Assembly: GCA_033065855.1 (NCBI GenBank)
Contig: JAVXUO010001485.1
Location: 1 to 64,000 of the forward strand
Source of the DNA: Escallonia rubra
Taxonomy: Eukaryota; Streptophyta; Magnoliopsida; Escalloniales; Escalloniaceae
Reading direction: 5' to 3'
DNA length: 64,000 nt
Shown: piece after piece, positions 29,601 through 37,493 of the stretch
How the letters are laid out: each line of letters begins with the position of its first letter
How positions within the stretch are numbered: the stretch's first letter is position 1
Made by a program: the position numbers and the translations under genes
The notes under the pieces: model-generated
What the model was told of the DNA's origin: nothing
What the model saw: only the letters and a program-made list of their open reading frames with translations
Database searches by the model: none

Positions 29601-32600
29601 AATGTGGTGCAGCTGGATGTGGAAAGAGAAGGAAACGGTAAAGGAAGCAACAGAGAACCGAAAAAGTAGAATAAATCACCCAAAACTGAAGTAGCAATAG
29701 CTCAAGAGGAAGCCCTAGACGGCTGTTCTCTCTAAGTAGTAATTAAAATACTATCCAAGAAAGACTCAATACCCTAATTCTGTCACCCTTATAAGACCTC
29801 GGTAAAACTATGACATAAGTTCCAAAAATACCCTGCTTACTAATGCACACCCAAGACAACCTCCTAGTAAAAATAAGCCAAAAAACAGCCATCTGAACAA
29901 TTAAATATTTAAAATAAACCAACCGCTAGCTACATTCTGAAACCGGTACACCTCTTTTACCCGTCCTCTCGTGCAACTTCAAAGGAATCTGCACCTGCGC
30001 TGCATTTCCCAGGCTGAGAACTCAACTCCGACAAGTTTGGCTGCAAATAACGCTTATGAAGACTTTGTTCAAACTGCTGCAAATTTTCGAGAAGAATCCA
30101 CGTGTACTCGGCCATTGGTTTTCCTTTCCACTTGACTAGCACTCTTTCAACCGTGCCTTCTGATTTATATTAATTCTGTGACTGTAGAATGTCTTCAACC
30201 AGATATGCTGGCCAACTAGGGATACTTGTAGCATGACTATAGCCACCACTTGTCAATTCTTCATGCCCCGGATAGTCGTAGAGGTCAGATACATTAAATA
30301 TGTGACTTAAGTTATAACCTGTAGGAAATTCCAGCACAGATGCATTTGGTCCCAGTCTTTAGAGGATCTTTCAAGGACCAAATTCTCAACCCGCAGCTTG
30401 TGACAAGGACAATGTGACAATCTTCCTTTTCGTAAATAAACCAAAACCTAATTGCCCTCCCGATATACTCTCTCGACACTTCAAATTAGCCCTTCGCTTA
30501 TACTTTCTTGTGTACTCTTGATGTTTCTCCTTAGCTCTTCATGCAATTGGTGCACACCCTCAATAAAAGCATCAGCATCATCACTGGTAGGCATATTAGT
30601 CAATAAAGGAACCAAAACGAACGCAAGGATTTGTACTTTGCCATAGGCGATCTCAAAAGGTACACGACCAGTTTTATGGTTAAAACACTATTGAATGCAA
30701 ATTCAACTTGTGACAATAGTTCATCCCAAGCATTGACATTATGTCTAACAAGGCACCTTCAAAGATTATCCAAAGTACGATTTGTTTCTTCTGTTTGGCC
30801 ATCTGTCTGAGGATAATGTGTATTTAGAGTATTTCAGTTGCATGCCAAGCCTTTTCCACAATGTTCTCCAGAAATGACTCATAAATTTGACATCGTCGTC
30901 GAAAACGATTGATTTAGGAACACAACGTAAATGAACGATCTCTTCGAAACATATATCAGCCGCCATAGGCGAATCATTAGTTTGTGAACAAGGGAAGAAT
31001 GAGCCATATTTAAGAACCTGTCAACAACCACTACGATAAAAATCATGTTTACGCTGTGTACAAGGTAGCCCCAGGACAAAATCCATACTTACGTGGCCCA
31101 TGGAGAAGATACAATAGGTAGTGGAATATATAAACCCCTGTTTTGCACTTGACCCCTGGCTAATTGACAAATCCGGCGTCTTTTGACAATGCACTCAACA
31201 TTCCTTCACAGCTTACGTCAATGGTATTTATCCTCAACTAGAGCGAATGTGTTACTCAACCAAAATGACCTCCAAGTCCCCCGCTGTGCAAAGACAATGT
31301 CACGAAATCAGAATACATTTAGCACATAAACTCGTTGCTGCTACCGGGTCGTGATTCAGCAAATGCTTTAAACTTTTCTCGATAAAAGGATTTCATCTGA
31401 TCAAATCCAACTTCTTCTACTGTTAGAGTACTCAAGATTGCTCCTCTAATACTTAACGCATCAGCTGCAACATTCCATGTTCCTGCTTTATGCTTAAGCA
31501 CAAAGGCATATCCATGTAAGAAATAAGTCCATTACAGATGCCTAGTAGTCAGCTTCTTCTTAGAATTGAGGTAACGAAGAGCTTCATGGTCGGAATAATG
31601 CACAAACTCCTTATAAATCAAATAATGTCTCCACGCTGAAGGGCCTGCACTACAGCAGTACAGCATAATACCCTACATCAAAAGTTGAACGTTTTCTTCT
31701 TGCCTCATTCAACCTCTCGTTGAAAGAATCAAAGGGTGTCGACCAAGCTAGCTAAGAACACTGCCAGTGCCAACGTCTGAGGCATCACATTCCAGTTCAA
31801 AAAGCTTATTAAATCTGGTAGAGCAAGCACATATCATTTATTTAACCTTTTAGCTGATTTATCCCATGTAGACTTGTCACCCTTCAAACATTCAATGATC
31901 GGGGCCATAATTGTGCTGAAACTACGCATAAATTGTCGACAGAACGTGACTAGTCCATGAAAACTGTGCTTCAGTGGTAGAAGCAGGAATAGGTCATTCG
32001 ACAATTGCCTTAGCTTTTCTTGCTTTAACTCCTTCGCCTGAAACTATAAAACCCAAGAACATAATGATCTTGAAGAAAGTCACACTTCTCAATTAGGCAT
32101 AGAGCTTCTCTTGTCATAATCTAGGTAGCACGGACACGGTGTCGGTGTCCGACACCGACACCGGACACCGCAATTTTAAAAAATCAGATTTTGGACACCG
32201 CAGGACACCGCTATTTTTTAATATATTTTTTATTATAAATATATATTTTTTAATAAATATCAAATACATTTCACAATCTAAAATAACAAATAATAATGAA
32301 AAACTATCAAAACAAAACAAGGAATTCAATTAGAAGTCATAATTTATTTGGTCAATATTTATTTAATCTGGAAATGCAACAACAAAGAGAGAAAAGAAAA
32401 AAAAAAGAAAAGAAAGAAACGAGAGGACAAAGAAAAAGAACAGGAAAGAAACCACGAGAAGGCAAAGAAAAAAGAACAGGAAAGAAACGAGAGGAAGCGA
32501 GGGAAAGGAGACGAGATGAGACCTGTGGGCCAGCGACGGTGGCGGCGGACCTCCGGCGACGACGGCAAGACCTCTGGCGACGGAGACGGCGACAGCGGCT

Positions 32601-35600
32601 GCTTCTCTTCTTTCGGCGACTGTAGCCGTCAGATCTGTTGGCTTCGGCTTCGGATCTTCGTCGACTGAGCTCCGGCAACACTGGCGACAGCTCCGGCAAC
32701 ACCGGCGACAGCCTTGATGTGGTCAGGAGACAGCAGTCGTGAGGTGAGAGAGAAGAAGACGGCCGTGAGGTGAGAGAGAAGGAGACGGTAAGAGTTCAAA
32801 ACATCTAAAATTGGCCCTAAAACCGTCTGACACTGCTCCACGCCGTGTCCAACACTCGTCGATGAAGTGTCCGACATGGTGTCGGAAATTAAAAAAAAAT
32901 TAAAAAAAATCCGACACCAATGAGCCATGTCCGACACGAGTCGGGCGGTGTCCGGAGGGTGTCGGGGTGTCCGTCCGTTTAGGACACCATACCTCCAACT
33001 AGAAGAGGTGTCCGTGCTACCTAGGTCATAATATTCGCATCGATTGACGAAGATATTCCACCTGATGGATAGGATCGCTGATATAAATCAACACATCATC
33101 AAACTACACAAAAATAAAATGACCAATATTTGGACATAAAGCATGTGTCATCATTTGCACATATGTGCTTGGGCGTTTGACAATCCTAACAGTATAACCA
33201 TGTTATTCATATAGCCCATCCTTCGTCTTGAAGGCAGTCTTCCATTCATCCCCAGGCCTGATCCAAATTTGGTGACAGCCACTACAAAGGTCAATCTTGG
33301 AATATATGGAAGAACCAGCAAGCATGTCCAACATATCATCCAATTGTGGCACAACGAGACGATACTTGACAGCTATCTTGCTTATGACACGGCTGTCAAC
33401 GGCTCAACGCACATCCTCCATGTTGCATCCTTTTTCGAGGTCAGTAAAGCCGAGACTGCGCATGGGCTGAAGCTCTCCTTGATCAAACCCTTATCTAGTA
33501 ACTCCTCCGCGTGTCTGCTTAGCTCGACATGTTCAGCGATACTCATTCGATAGTAAGATAATTTTAGCAATTATGTGCCAGGAATAACCTCAGAAGTGGT
33601 AATCCATGTGGAAGTTCCTCTGGAATAAGATCTTTAAAGTTGTGGTAGTTTCTATATTGGCAATGTTTGTTCTGCTAGGATTGACTACTGCGATTACAAG
33701 ATTCATGGGACAAGAGCATACACTAGATTAGTCTCCTTACTGGCCTTGATGAATTGTCGCTACGTCAAGGTGTGTACAGCCATTTTTTTTTTTTCCTTCG
33801 CAATTCCAGAAAGAAAAAGTATTGGCCCATGTTTGGTGCTTGCCATTTATATCCCACAACCAAGGCAATCAAGCAACACATGAGCAACATCCACTAGCGG
33901 TAACATCACACCAAACAGAATCTGAATATTTACAACCCATGTTGAAATTGACTAAGCGCCTTTTAGTGTAAACGATGCTCTGCTTCTCTTCAAAACCAAG
34001 ACAACTTGTATGGTGCTGGGTGCTTCTCAGTGGGAAGATTTAACTTTTTAATCATTTCAGCAGAAACCAAATTTTCAGTCTTCCACCATCACTTGCAATA
34101 GTACATACCTTACCCTTACATAGAACTCAAGTCCGAAAGATGTTTTTCCGCTGGACATCAGTTTCATCCTCATCATCAAATTGGGATGCCATTGCACGTC
34201 ACCACAAGCATCTCATCTATAACTGGACTAAGCGGCACTTCCTCCTCACTTCGCCATGGGATTCATACGAAATTCCATTTTGCTGGCTGCCATCTCCATC
34301 TCCCTCAACCTAGGAAGCCCGGACTCCTGTGCGGGTACGGATACCCGCATACGTCATTTCAGAAAGAAAAAAAAAGAGTATACGGGTAAGACAGGGATAT
34401 GGCAAATATGTATACATATATATTTATATAATATATGTTCTTTATATGCGTAAAAAAGACTAAATCCTTCCAACCAAATTAGTGAGGAAGTTTGTTAAAT
34501 TGGTGGGCTGTTTTAAATTTAATGAAATTTTAAAGCTTTACACAATAATTTTTTTTGAGTTTGGCTATTACTAGTATTTCTATAAATTTATGGGGTTAGT
34601 TTGGATAGTAAGTTAATAAGCAGGAACCAAACAAAGGAATAGAAAGTTAAAAAGTCATGTAGCAGCAGTAGCGATGTAAACAACAAACATCGAGAAGAGA
34701 GAGCAGTCTTTTCTTCCAAGACAACATATTCTTCTTCTTCCAAGACAACAGAGGCTGTCCTTCTTCTTTTCCAAGACGAGCCCATCCAGGTACGTATTTC
34801 TTCTTCTTCTTCTTTCTTTTTCTTCTTTGGTAATCACACACTGCTGGACATGGTCGTGGTCGACTGGAAGTCGGTGCCGCTTTCTTCTTCTTCTTTCTCT
34901 CTCTTCTCTCTGTCCAGATTGTTAGGAACCCTAGGTCGCCAATCATTATTCTGACCCAGATAAATTCTTCCCAGATTCGACTTTGAGCCCTAAAGCACCC
35001 GGTGCGTGTCCAAGCCGTGTCCCTGCCGTGTCAGAGCCGCACCTGAAGGTCAGCAAATTAATTGAAAAATCAAAGAATTATGGGGACGCGCCCCGTGCGC
35101 ACCCAGTGCTGGTGCATCGGCCAAAACGCCGCACCCGTGCTTCAGAGCCCTCTACAGTGTTGGTTCTGCCATCTCTGTCCTTTTAGGGCAGTCATATGAC
35201 AAACGATCAGATTCAACAAGTAGAACACCTCTGACCTATATGGGGAACCTTGTTTCTGCGCGATAATTCAGCTTACCCTCGCTCAAAATCAATGCTTTTT
35301 TGTGTACCGCTAGTTTCACTACTATTCCTGCCATAAATAGGTGTTGAACGAGTGTTCTTTCTGCTTTTCCATACCAATGTAATCTGAATATCTCACCTTA
35401 TGAGTGAATCGGTAAGCTTCATTAACAGACCAAACTCGAGCAGCAACTAGATGATCCCTAATGTGAATATTCAGTCCTGACACATATCGAGAAGTTGTTA
35501 TCTTCTCTGATTAAGCCGACCCATTATATAAGAATAATTCGCCGAATGCATCCGTGTCTCCACCAAATGTGGTCTCTTTACGACGAATAGTTTCGTACCT

Positions 35601-37493
35601 CTCAAACAAGCTTTGCTTGTAACCAAGTGGGAGAAACTTATCCCTCAACTTCGACTTCATCAGGCTCCATGTTCTAATACTTGGCTCGCCAACTAGGGCT
35701 CTAGAATCTGTTAGAGGATACCACCATATAGCAGTTGCTCCTTTAATCTTCATTTTCACAAAAATCAGCTTCCGAACTTTTCCACTAGAAAAAGCTATAA
35801 TGCTCCTCAACCGCTCTAAAAAATTTTGAGGAGGTCCTTTGCCATCGGATTGAGGCACCTCGACTTTCATGCCTATCTAATAGTTATGGTCTCGATCTCT
35901 GAAGTTTCCCCCTTACTTGCTGCACTGTAAGAAGTGATTTCTGTCACATTGATGGGGTAAGACGAGGTAGGGGTAGACCGACGAGAACCTGGGGAGAACT
36001 AGTGAGAAAAAACTTGAAACAAACCGGTGACTCAAGAAGGTCTAGGTAAAAAATTGCATTCAAAATCTATACAGAAAAGAAGAAAAAGGTCTAGATAAAT
36101 TAATACGATCCAACAGCAATAACGACAAGAAGCAATACCTTCCGCGGTTTTCTCCTCATGCCATAAGTCATGACTTCCATCATTTCTTCAATGCTTGCTT
36201 CGGGAATATCTACTTGTCTTGACTTCTTAGCAGGCATTTCCCTGCAAGGAAACGTGACTATTAAACCTTAATGCATTTATCCAATAACATCAAAGGGTAA
36301 AAACGCTCAGGACTGGTGAACCAAAAGAGTACCACAGTAATGCAAGAGGTCAGTTCTAGACTTTTAAAGTTTGTTTGCACTTTCACACTTTTCTTTCTCA
36401 GGGAAGGGAGGTGTAGGAAAATTGGAAATCAAAAGTTAATTAAGGTGAAACAAGACCTCCTTCTGGCCGTATAAAACAAAGCAGCAGACCCCGACCCATA
36501 CCAATTGCACAAACTGACTTATTTGTAAGGAAAAAGGACAATAGAAATCAAATAACATAAAAAAATCAAGTTGCTTGTGAAACTTTGAACTGTTACAGTT
36601 CCATTGAGACCTGTTGATAAGCCCGTGTGCTTAAGAAGATGGAGTGTTATGTAAGAAAAGAGTATAAACACTACAAATTGAGATGTTGGAAAGAAGGAGA
36701 TGACATCAGTGTCAATTTACAAGAAAAAAGAAGGCCACAATGTCAAACTGAAATAATATGGTGTATCCGCAATCTCATGCCGCATAGTATCGCGATCTCT
36801 AATCTAATTGATTGTAAGAAGTTGAATAGACATGCAAAACAAGGTATAGTTAATAAAAAAATCATCGGAGGACAGCCTTTAATACCCCTCTTTAGGTACC
36901 GTCCTGCATCAAATATCAATCTCCCTTTTCCTAAATCCCAAATTTCTAACCTGATTGAACGTAACAAACATCCACTTTGCTATCAATATGCATACAGAGT
37001 TGCATTCCACTTCATTATGTATGACTGAAATTTAAGTATATCAAAAACAATCTAGTAATACCTAGAACGACATTAGGAAACCATCATTACCATATGCTAT
37101 AAGAGTCCCTAAAAAGATTAACATTCCAATAGCAGCTGCAAGAAGCAAAGGAAGCAATTACCGAGGGTGATGGTGATGATTGTGGGAGAGTGCTTTGCGC
37201 TTTTTAGCGGCCAAGGCTTCGTACTGATGCTCGAGGCGCTCGAATTGCTGGTAAGGCTGAACGCCGAAGGCGTCGTCCTCGGTGAAGGCCAAGGGATCCA
37301 TCTCTCCTCCGAATCGCAATGTGTAAGCACGATCCACATCTTCCTCGTCGTCCTCGTCTCCTTCTTCTTCTTCCTCGTGTCCTTCTTCCTCCTCAGCCTC
37401 CTCTCCTCGTTGGTCTAGTTCCGTCGTGGCACGGAGGTCACCGGCGGCGTCTTCTTTATCGCCGCTCATCACTTTCTCACCCCACCCACTCAT
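1158..37493 (-). CDS. GTF3C3: TFIIIC TPR subunit (general transcription factor 3C polypeptide 3 family), partial at 3' end
   Basis: The product is the tetratricopeptide subunit of TFIIIC, the RNA polymerase III assembly factor that binds tRNA-gene promoters and recruits TFIIIB in the nucleus (family knowledge: yeast tau131/Tfc4, human TFIIIC102). Eleven exons were read by eye: 37162-37493, 36139-36241, 28398-28505, 25302-25483, 19492-19687, 14450-14707, 12779-12925, 11835-11913, 7443-7556, 7187-7356 and 1158-1276. All introns are GT-AG and phases join with no stop, giving 602 codons plus 2 nt. The N terminus has an acidic run (about residues 33-52), then the plant-typical YQQFERLE block; residues 146-510 carry TPR helices such as [20 protein letters not shown]. 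The C-terminal third (plant orthologues are about 900 aa) lies beyond the left edge. Introns reach 7.6 kb through transposon insertion. Family call is firm; exact subunit naming rests on memory of orthologues. Confidence 0.93.
1261..1385. repeat. Tandem duplication that copies a splice acceptor of exon 11
   Basis: Two adjacent units of about 62 bp (1261-1323 and 1324-1385) differ at a few positions. Unit 1 contains the true acceptor and the first bases of exon 11 (minus strand). Unit 2 carries a copy of the acceptor and the first 18 exon bases, upstream in transcription. Exon sequence entered at the copied acceptor (1339) reaches TAA after 18 codons. Confidence 0.85.
1533..3274. mobile_element. 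Tourist-like (PIF/Harbinger type) MITE with GGT-rich core and a nested hAT-like copy
   Basis: The ends are GGGGCTGTTTGAC and the inverse of GGGTGTATTTGGTAAAG, flanked by TAA on both sides (1530-1532 and 3275-3277). The core at 1741-2090 is a GGT/GGC-rich low-complexity block. A complete hAT-like element (2269-3184) sits inside. The right end is followed by a second diverged copy of that end (about 3300-3356). The three-base TAA duplication and the TTTGG-type end fit Tourist-like MITEs. Confidence 0.6.
2269..3184 (+). mobile_element. hAT-like non-autonomous element, copy A
   Basis: The ends are CTAGGTAGCACGGACAC and a diverged inverse ending in CCTAG. An exact 8-bp target duplication CTATAATG flanks it (2261-2268 and 3185-3192). 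One half is AT-rich with a TA microsatellite near 2408-2442; the other half is GC-rich with repeated CGACA triplets. The subterminal part is dense in GTGTC/GACAC words. No transposase is encoded. Eight-base duplications point to hAT. Confidence 0.75.
4443..4765. repeat. Tandem duplication, unit about 165 bp
   Basis: Two adjacent copies begin with CCTGGCAAAGCCTACCCG (at about 4445 and 4610) and share a block ending in ATGGGCTTCAATTTTG. They diverge by point changes. Similar CCCGTACCCG words recur at 5590-5710 and 34330, so this is part of an older dispersed repeat. Confidence 0.7.
4890..5304. mobile_element. Tourist-like MITE
   Basis: The 415-bp element has inverted ends (GACGCCGTTTGGGATTCA and the inverse of GAGGGTGTTTGGGATTGA) and a TAA target duplication (4887-4889 and 5305-5307). 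The interior is AT-rich with repeated TTTAATC/GATTAAA words and no coding capacity. Confidence 0.72.
5308..7186. other. Remainder of intron 10, no gene recognised
   Basis: Single-copy looking or decayed repeat DNA between the MITE and exon 10. Overlapping open frames at 5541-6104 are short and resemble no family I know. No tRNA, ncRNA or intact mobile element was seen. Confidence 0.45.
7187..7356 (-). CDS. GTF3C3: TFIIIC subunit exon 10
   Basis: Two bases complete Glu507, then 56 codons. Motifs are [20 protein letters not shown] and [17 protein letters not shown]. The acceptor is TTTCCAG and the donor AAG|GTAACC. Confidence 0.94.
7443..7556 (-). CDS. GTF3C3: TFIIIC subunit exon 9 (TPR)
   Basis: The acceptor TCTTCAG completes an Ala codon. 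Then come [18 protein letters not shown] and SVLSPPTNS, a diagnostic segment of plant orthologues. The donor is TCAG|GTAGCA. The exon is separated from exon 10 by an 86-bp intron, the only short intron in the window part of the gene. Confidence 0.93.
7557..8947. other. Intron 8 part, with a diverged relative of the hAT-like element
   Basis: Most of this stretch is unremarkable intron. At about 8560-8870 a segment contains GTGTCGGACACTCGACAC at one side and inverse words (GTATCCGACTCGG, GTCCGTAT) at the other. This resembles an old, eroded copy of the three hAT-like elements; I could not find a target duplication. Confidence 0.4.
8948..11269. mobile_element. Head-to-tail dimer of a Tourist-like MITE with long CCA/CCG/CTG repeat cores
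   Basis: Two units start with AGAGTGTGTTTGGAACCAT (8948) and the near-identical sequence at about 9893, and share about 200 bp of flanking AT-rich sequence. Each core is a degenerate array of CCACCG, CCACTG and CCACCA hexamers (9180-9680 and 10120-11010). The right end TTGGTTCCAAAC is duplicated (11226 and 11252). TTA flanks the whole unit (8945-8947 and 11270-11272). The repeats create long Pro/Thr/His frames in every phase, which are not genes. Confidence 0.65.
11270..11834. other. Remainder of intron 8, no gene recognised
   Basis: AT-balanced DNA with no stable open frame. The minus-strand open frame that overlaps exon 8 (11605-12021) extends through intron on both sides and is coding only at 11835-11913. 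Confidence 0.5.
11835..11913 (-). CDS. GTF3C3: TFIIIC subunit exon 8 (TPR)
   Basis: Twenty-six codons plus one base ([20 protein letters not shown] onward). The open frame continues past the donor AAAG|GTATGG, but that extension is intron: exon 9 continues the family sequence in the correct phase. Confidence 0.9.
11914..12778. other. Intron 7, nothing recognised
   Basis: An 865-bp intron of ordinary AT-rich sequence; no repeat or mobile element was seen. Confidence 0.5.
12779..12925 (-). CDS. GTF3C3: TFIIIC subunit exon 7 (TPR)
   Basis: Forty-nine codons in phase 0. The motif [16 protein letters not shown] is a TPR helix pair typical of the family. The acceptor is GTGTAG and the donor AGT|GTAAGG. 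Confidence 0.92.
13285..13565. repeat. Tandem duplication in intron 6, unit about 155 bp
   Basis: Two copies share GAACATCTTTGATGTTGG / GGACATCTTTGATGTTGG (about 13313 and 13467) and a following block through the TCATTCCAA...CCACC words. They have diverged by substitutions. Open frames across them are repeat shadows. The rest of intron 6 (12926-14449) shows nothing recognisable. Confidence 0.65.
14450..14707 (-). CDS. GTF3C3: TFIIIC subunit exon 6 (TPR)
   Basis: Eighty-six codons in phase 0, from [19 protein letters not shown] to [13 protein letters not shown]. The acceptor follows a T-rich tract (TTTTTTTAG) and the donor is GAG|GTTTGC. This is the longest internal exon and carries about two TPR units. 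Confidence 0.93.
15290..15640. mobile_element. Diverged LTR fragment related to the LTR at 22031
   Basis: The segment shares order and words with the 22031-22539 LTR: GTGTCACCC, AAGGGAT, ACCTGCAGG, CTCTCAAA, GGGATTACA and AACAAGAAA, all in the same direction. No complete end or primer site remains. Confidence 0.45.
15694..15990. repeat. Two diverged direct repeats in intron 5
   Basis: The block GGGGCATGAACAATTTGAGT ... GATGCTTGT (about 15710-15770) recurs as GGGGTATGAACAATTTTAGT ... GATGCTTGT (about 15922-15980). This is an old local duplication with no coding meaning. Confidence 0.55.
16197..16264. repeat. C-rich / A tract
   Basis: A run of C-rich CCCCACC units followed by A10. It is low-complexity sequence inside intron 5. 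Confidence 0.8.
16480..16605 (+). mobile_element. tRNA-type plant SINE fragment
   Basis: The order of words is that of the widespread plant SINEs: CTCCATAGTGACCTGGAGGT (A-box side), a GTCACAGGAAGCAGCCTCTT junction, GGTAAGGCTGC, and a tail block ending GCAGTGGGCCCACC. The B-box segment between GTCACAGG and AAGCAGCC seems deleted. No poly-A tail or clear target duplication was seen, so it is an old copy. Confidence 0.55.
16606..17509. other. Intron 5 part, nothing recognised
   Basis: Ordinary sequence between the SINE and the hAT-like copy B. The 111-codon minus-strand open frame at 16764-17099 has no recognisable domain. Confidence 0.45.
17518..18405 (-). mobile_element. hAT-like non-autonomous element, copy B (inverted)
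   Basis: Same family as copies A and C but in the opposite orientation. An exact 8-bp target duplication GTTATAAG flanks it (17510-17517 and 18406-18413). The right end is the inverse of CTAGGTAGCACGGACAC; the left end has changed to CTCTGAAGCACGG. The GC-rich half here lies left and contains CTGTCGTCGTCGCCGG duplicated about 54 bp apart. Confidence 0.77.
18414..19491. other. Intron 5 part before exon 5, nothing recognised
   Basis: Decayed or single-copy sequence. No complete element, RNA gene or domain was seen. Confidence 0.45.
19492..19687 (-). CDS. GTF3C3: TFIIIC subunit exon 5 (TPR)
   Basis: One base plus 65 codons. It includes [20 protein letters not shown] and the TPR with [20 protein letters not shown]. 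The acceptor is TATGCAG and the donor ATG|GTTTGT. It follows a 5.6-kb intron that holds the L1 and LTR elements. Confidence 0.93.
20120..24260 (-). mobile_element. L1-type LINE remnant, reverse transcriptase to zf-RVT, split by an LTR element
   Basis: Read on the minus strand with many frameshifts and stops. About 24200-24000 gives the QIWDAIF...KGFDHI segment of RT; 23620 gives SPAGFFP; 23450 a broken FADD region; 23300-23250 [11 protein letters not shown]. The FPWKNMWKS linker follows at about 22620, and after the LTR insertion the zinc-finger [11 protein letters not shown] at 20520-20580. This order is diagnostic of plant L1 elements. The two parts (20120-20590 and 22540-24260) were one element before the LTR pair at 20591-22539 arrived. 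No functional protein is possible. Confidence 0.75.
20591..22539. mobile_element. Head-to-head LTR pair with facing tRNA-Met primer sites
   Basis: The right LTR (22031-22539) starts TGATGC and ends GCATCA, and its outer 40 bp are imperfect inverted repeats. Next to its left edge, on the minus strand, is TGGTATCAGAGCC (22015-22027), the primer site matching initiator tRNA-Met. The left LTR (20591-20902) is a shortened copy in inverse orientation, ending GCTGCATCA, and is followed by a plus-strand primer site TGTATCAGAGCC (20907-20918). The 1.1 kb between them has no gene. A normal element has both LTRs in the same direction, so this is an inverted or rearranged element. Confidence 0.65.
24261..25301. 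other. Intron 4 part, probably eroded LINE and unknown sequence
   Basis: It contains a C-rich tract near 24225-24245 and short open frames on both strands with no domain. The part up to about 24640 may still be LINE-derived; from 24640 to exon 4 nothing is recognised. Confidence 0.4.
25302..25483 (-). CDS. GTF3C3: TFIIIC subunit exon 4 (TPR)
   Basis: Sixty codons plus two bases. It reads from [20 protein letters not shown] through [20 protein letters not shown], a canonical TPR pair, and joins exon 3 exactly within a helix. The donor is CAT|GTGAGT; the split codon is completed as Ile in exon 5. Confidence 0.94.
26470..26860. repeat. Pyrimidine-rich tandem duplication with (CT)n microsatellite
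   Basis: Two units of about 180 bp share TCTCCAAC, CCAACTCTC, CTTGTTT, TCTCCCCC, CTTACC and GCAACTGCTC words, separated by (CT)22 at about 26647-26690. It lies in intron 3. Ser/Leu-rich open frames here are low-complexity shadows. Confidence 0.65.
26861..28397. other. Intron 3 remainder, nothing recognised
   Basis: AT-rich intron sequence. A short local repeat CTAAGAACCCTAGGTGTGAT recurs near 28120-28170. No gene or element was identified. Confidence 0.45.
28398..28505 (-). CDS. GTF3C3: TFIIIC subunit exon 3
   Basis: Thirty-six codons in phase 0: a basic stretch ([13 protein letters not shown]), then the first TPR helix ([19 protein letters not shown]). The acceptor is TTGTGCAG and the donor GAG|GTAATC. 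The basic stretch may be a nuclear-localisation signal (inference). Confidence 0.92.
28506..29956. other. Intron 2 part, nothing recognised
   Basis: No domain-bearing frame; the 128-codon minus-strand frame at 29297-29683 has no recognisable family. The region may include a decayed LTR of the gypsy element beginning at 29957, but I could not match it to the other side. Confidence 0.4.
29957..35880 (-). mobile_element. Decayed Ty3/gypsy retrotransposon with chromodomain-like tail
   Basis: Domains follow the order gag-RT-RNase H-integrase-tail on the minus strand. Gag lies at 35870-35511 ([24 protein letters not shown]). RT fragments lie at 33570-33050 with shifted frames, including an FDDVLIYI active-site block at about 33105-33080. 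RNase H is at about 31640-31319 ([15 protein letters not shown]), integrase at 31140-30450, and the C-terminal [14 protein letters not shown] tail at 30142-30090. It is broken by many stops and frameshifts and by the hAT-like copy C within RT. I found no matching LTR pair. It fills most of TFIIIC intron 2. Confidence 0.8.
32121..33024 (+). mobile_element. hAT-like non-autonomous element, copy C, nested in the gypsy RT
   Basis: Ends CTAGGTAGCACGGACAC and its near-perfect inverse; exact 8-bp duplication GTCATAAT (32113-32120 and 33025-33032). It has the best preserved ends of the three copies, with the same orientation as copy A. It splits the RT region of the gypsy element, so it is younger than that element. 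Confidence 0.82.
36139..36241 (-). CDS. GTF3C3: TFIIIC subunit exon 2
   Basis: The acceptor TTGCAG is followed by one base that completes Arg111, then 34 codons. The motif [20 protein letters not shown] is highly typical of plant orthologues. The donor is AAG|GTATTG. The gypsy remnant in intron 2 ends about 260 bp downstream in transcription. Confidence 0.92.
36242..37161. other. TFIIIC intron 1, nothing recognised
   Basis: AT-rich intron. An open frame on the plus strand at 36627-37028 has no recognisable domain and no gene context. Confidence 0.5.
37162..37493 (-). CDS. GTF3C3: TFIIIC subunit exon 1 (start codon, acidic N terminus)
   Basis: This exon encodes residues 1-110 and two bases of codon 111. 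Translation can start at the ATG ending at 37493 or at a second in-frame ATG eight codons later (MSGDKED). It contains Glu/Asp-rich residues 33-52, then [12 protein letters not shown] and [18 protein letters not shown], which match the conserved plant block. The donor follows a CAT-rich (His) run. The first ATG is chosen because the frame is open to it; the second is equally possible. Confidence 0.9.

Noticed and set aside
34588..34946. Lys/Arg-rich minus-strand frames
   Set aside because: They follow a (CTT)n-type low-complexity stretch and match no family.
37167..37418. 83-codon plus-strand frame with a hydrophobic C terminus
   Set aside because: Exact antisense of the acidic N terminus of TFIIIC exon 1.
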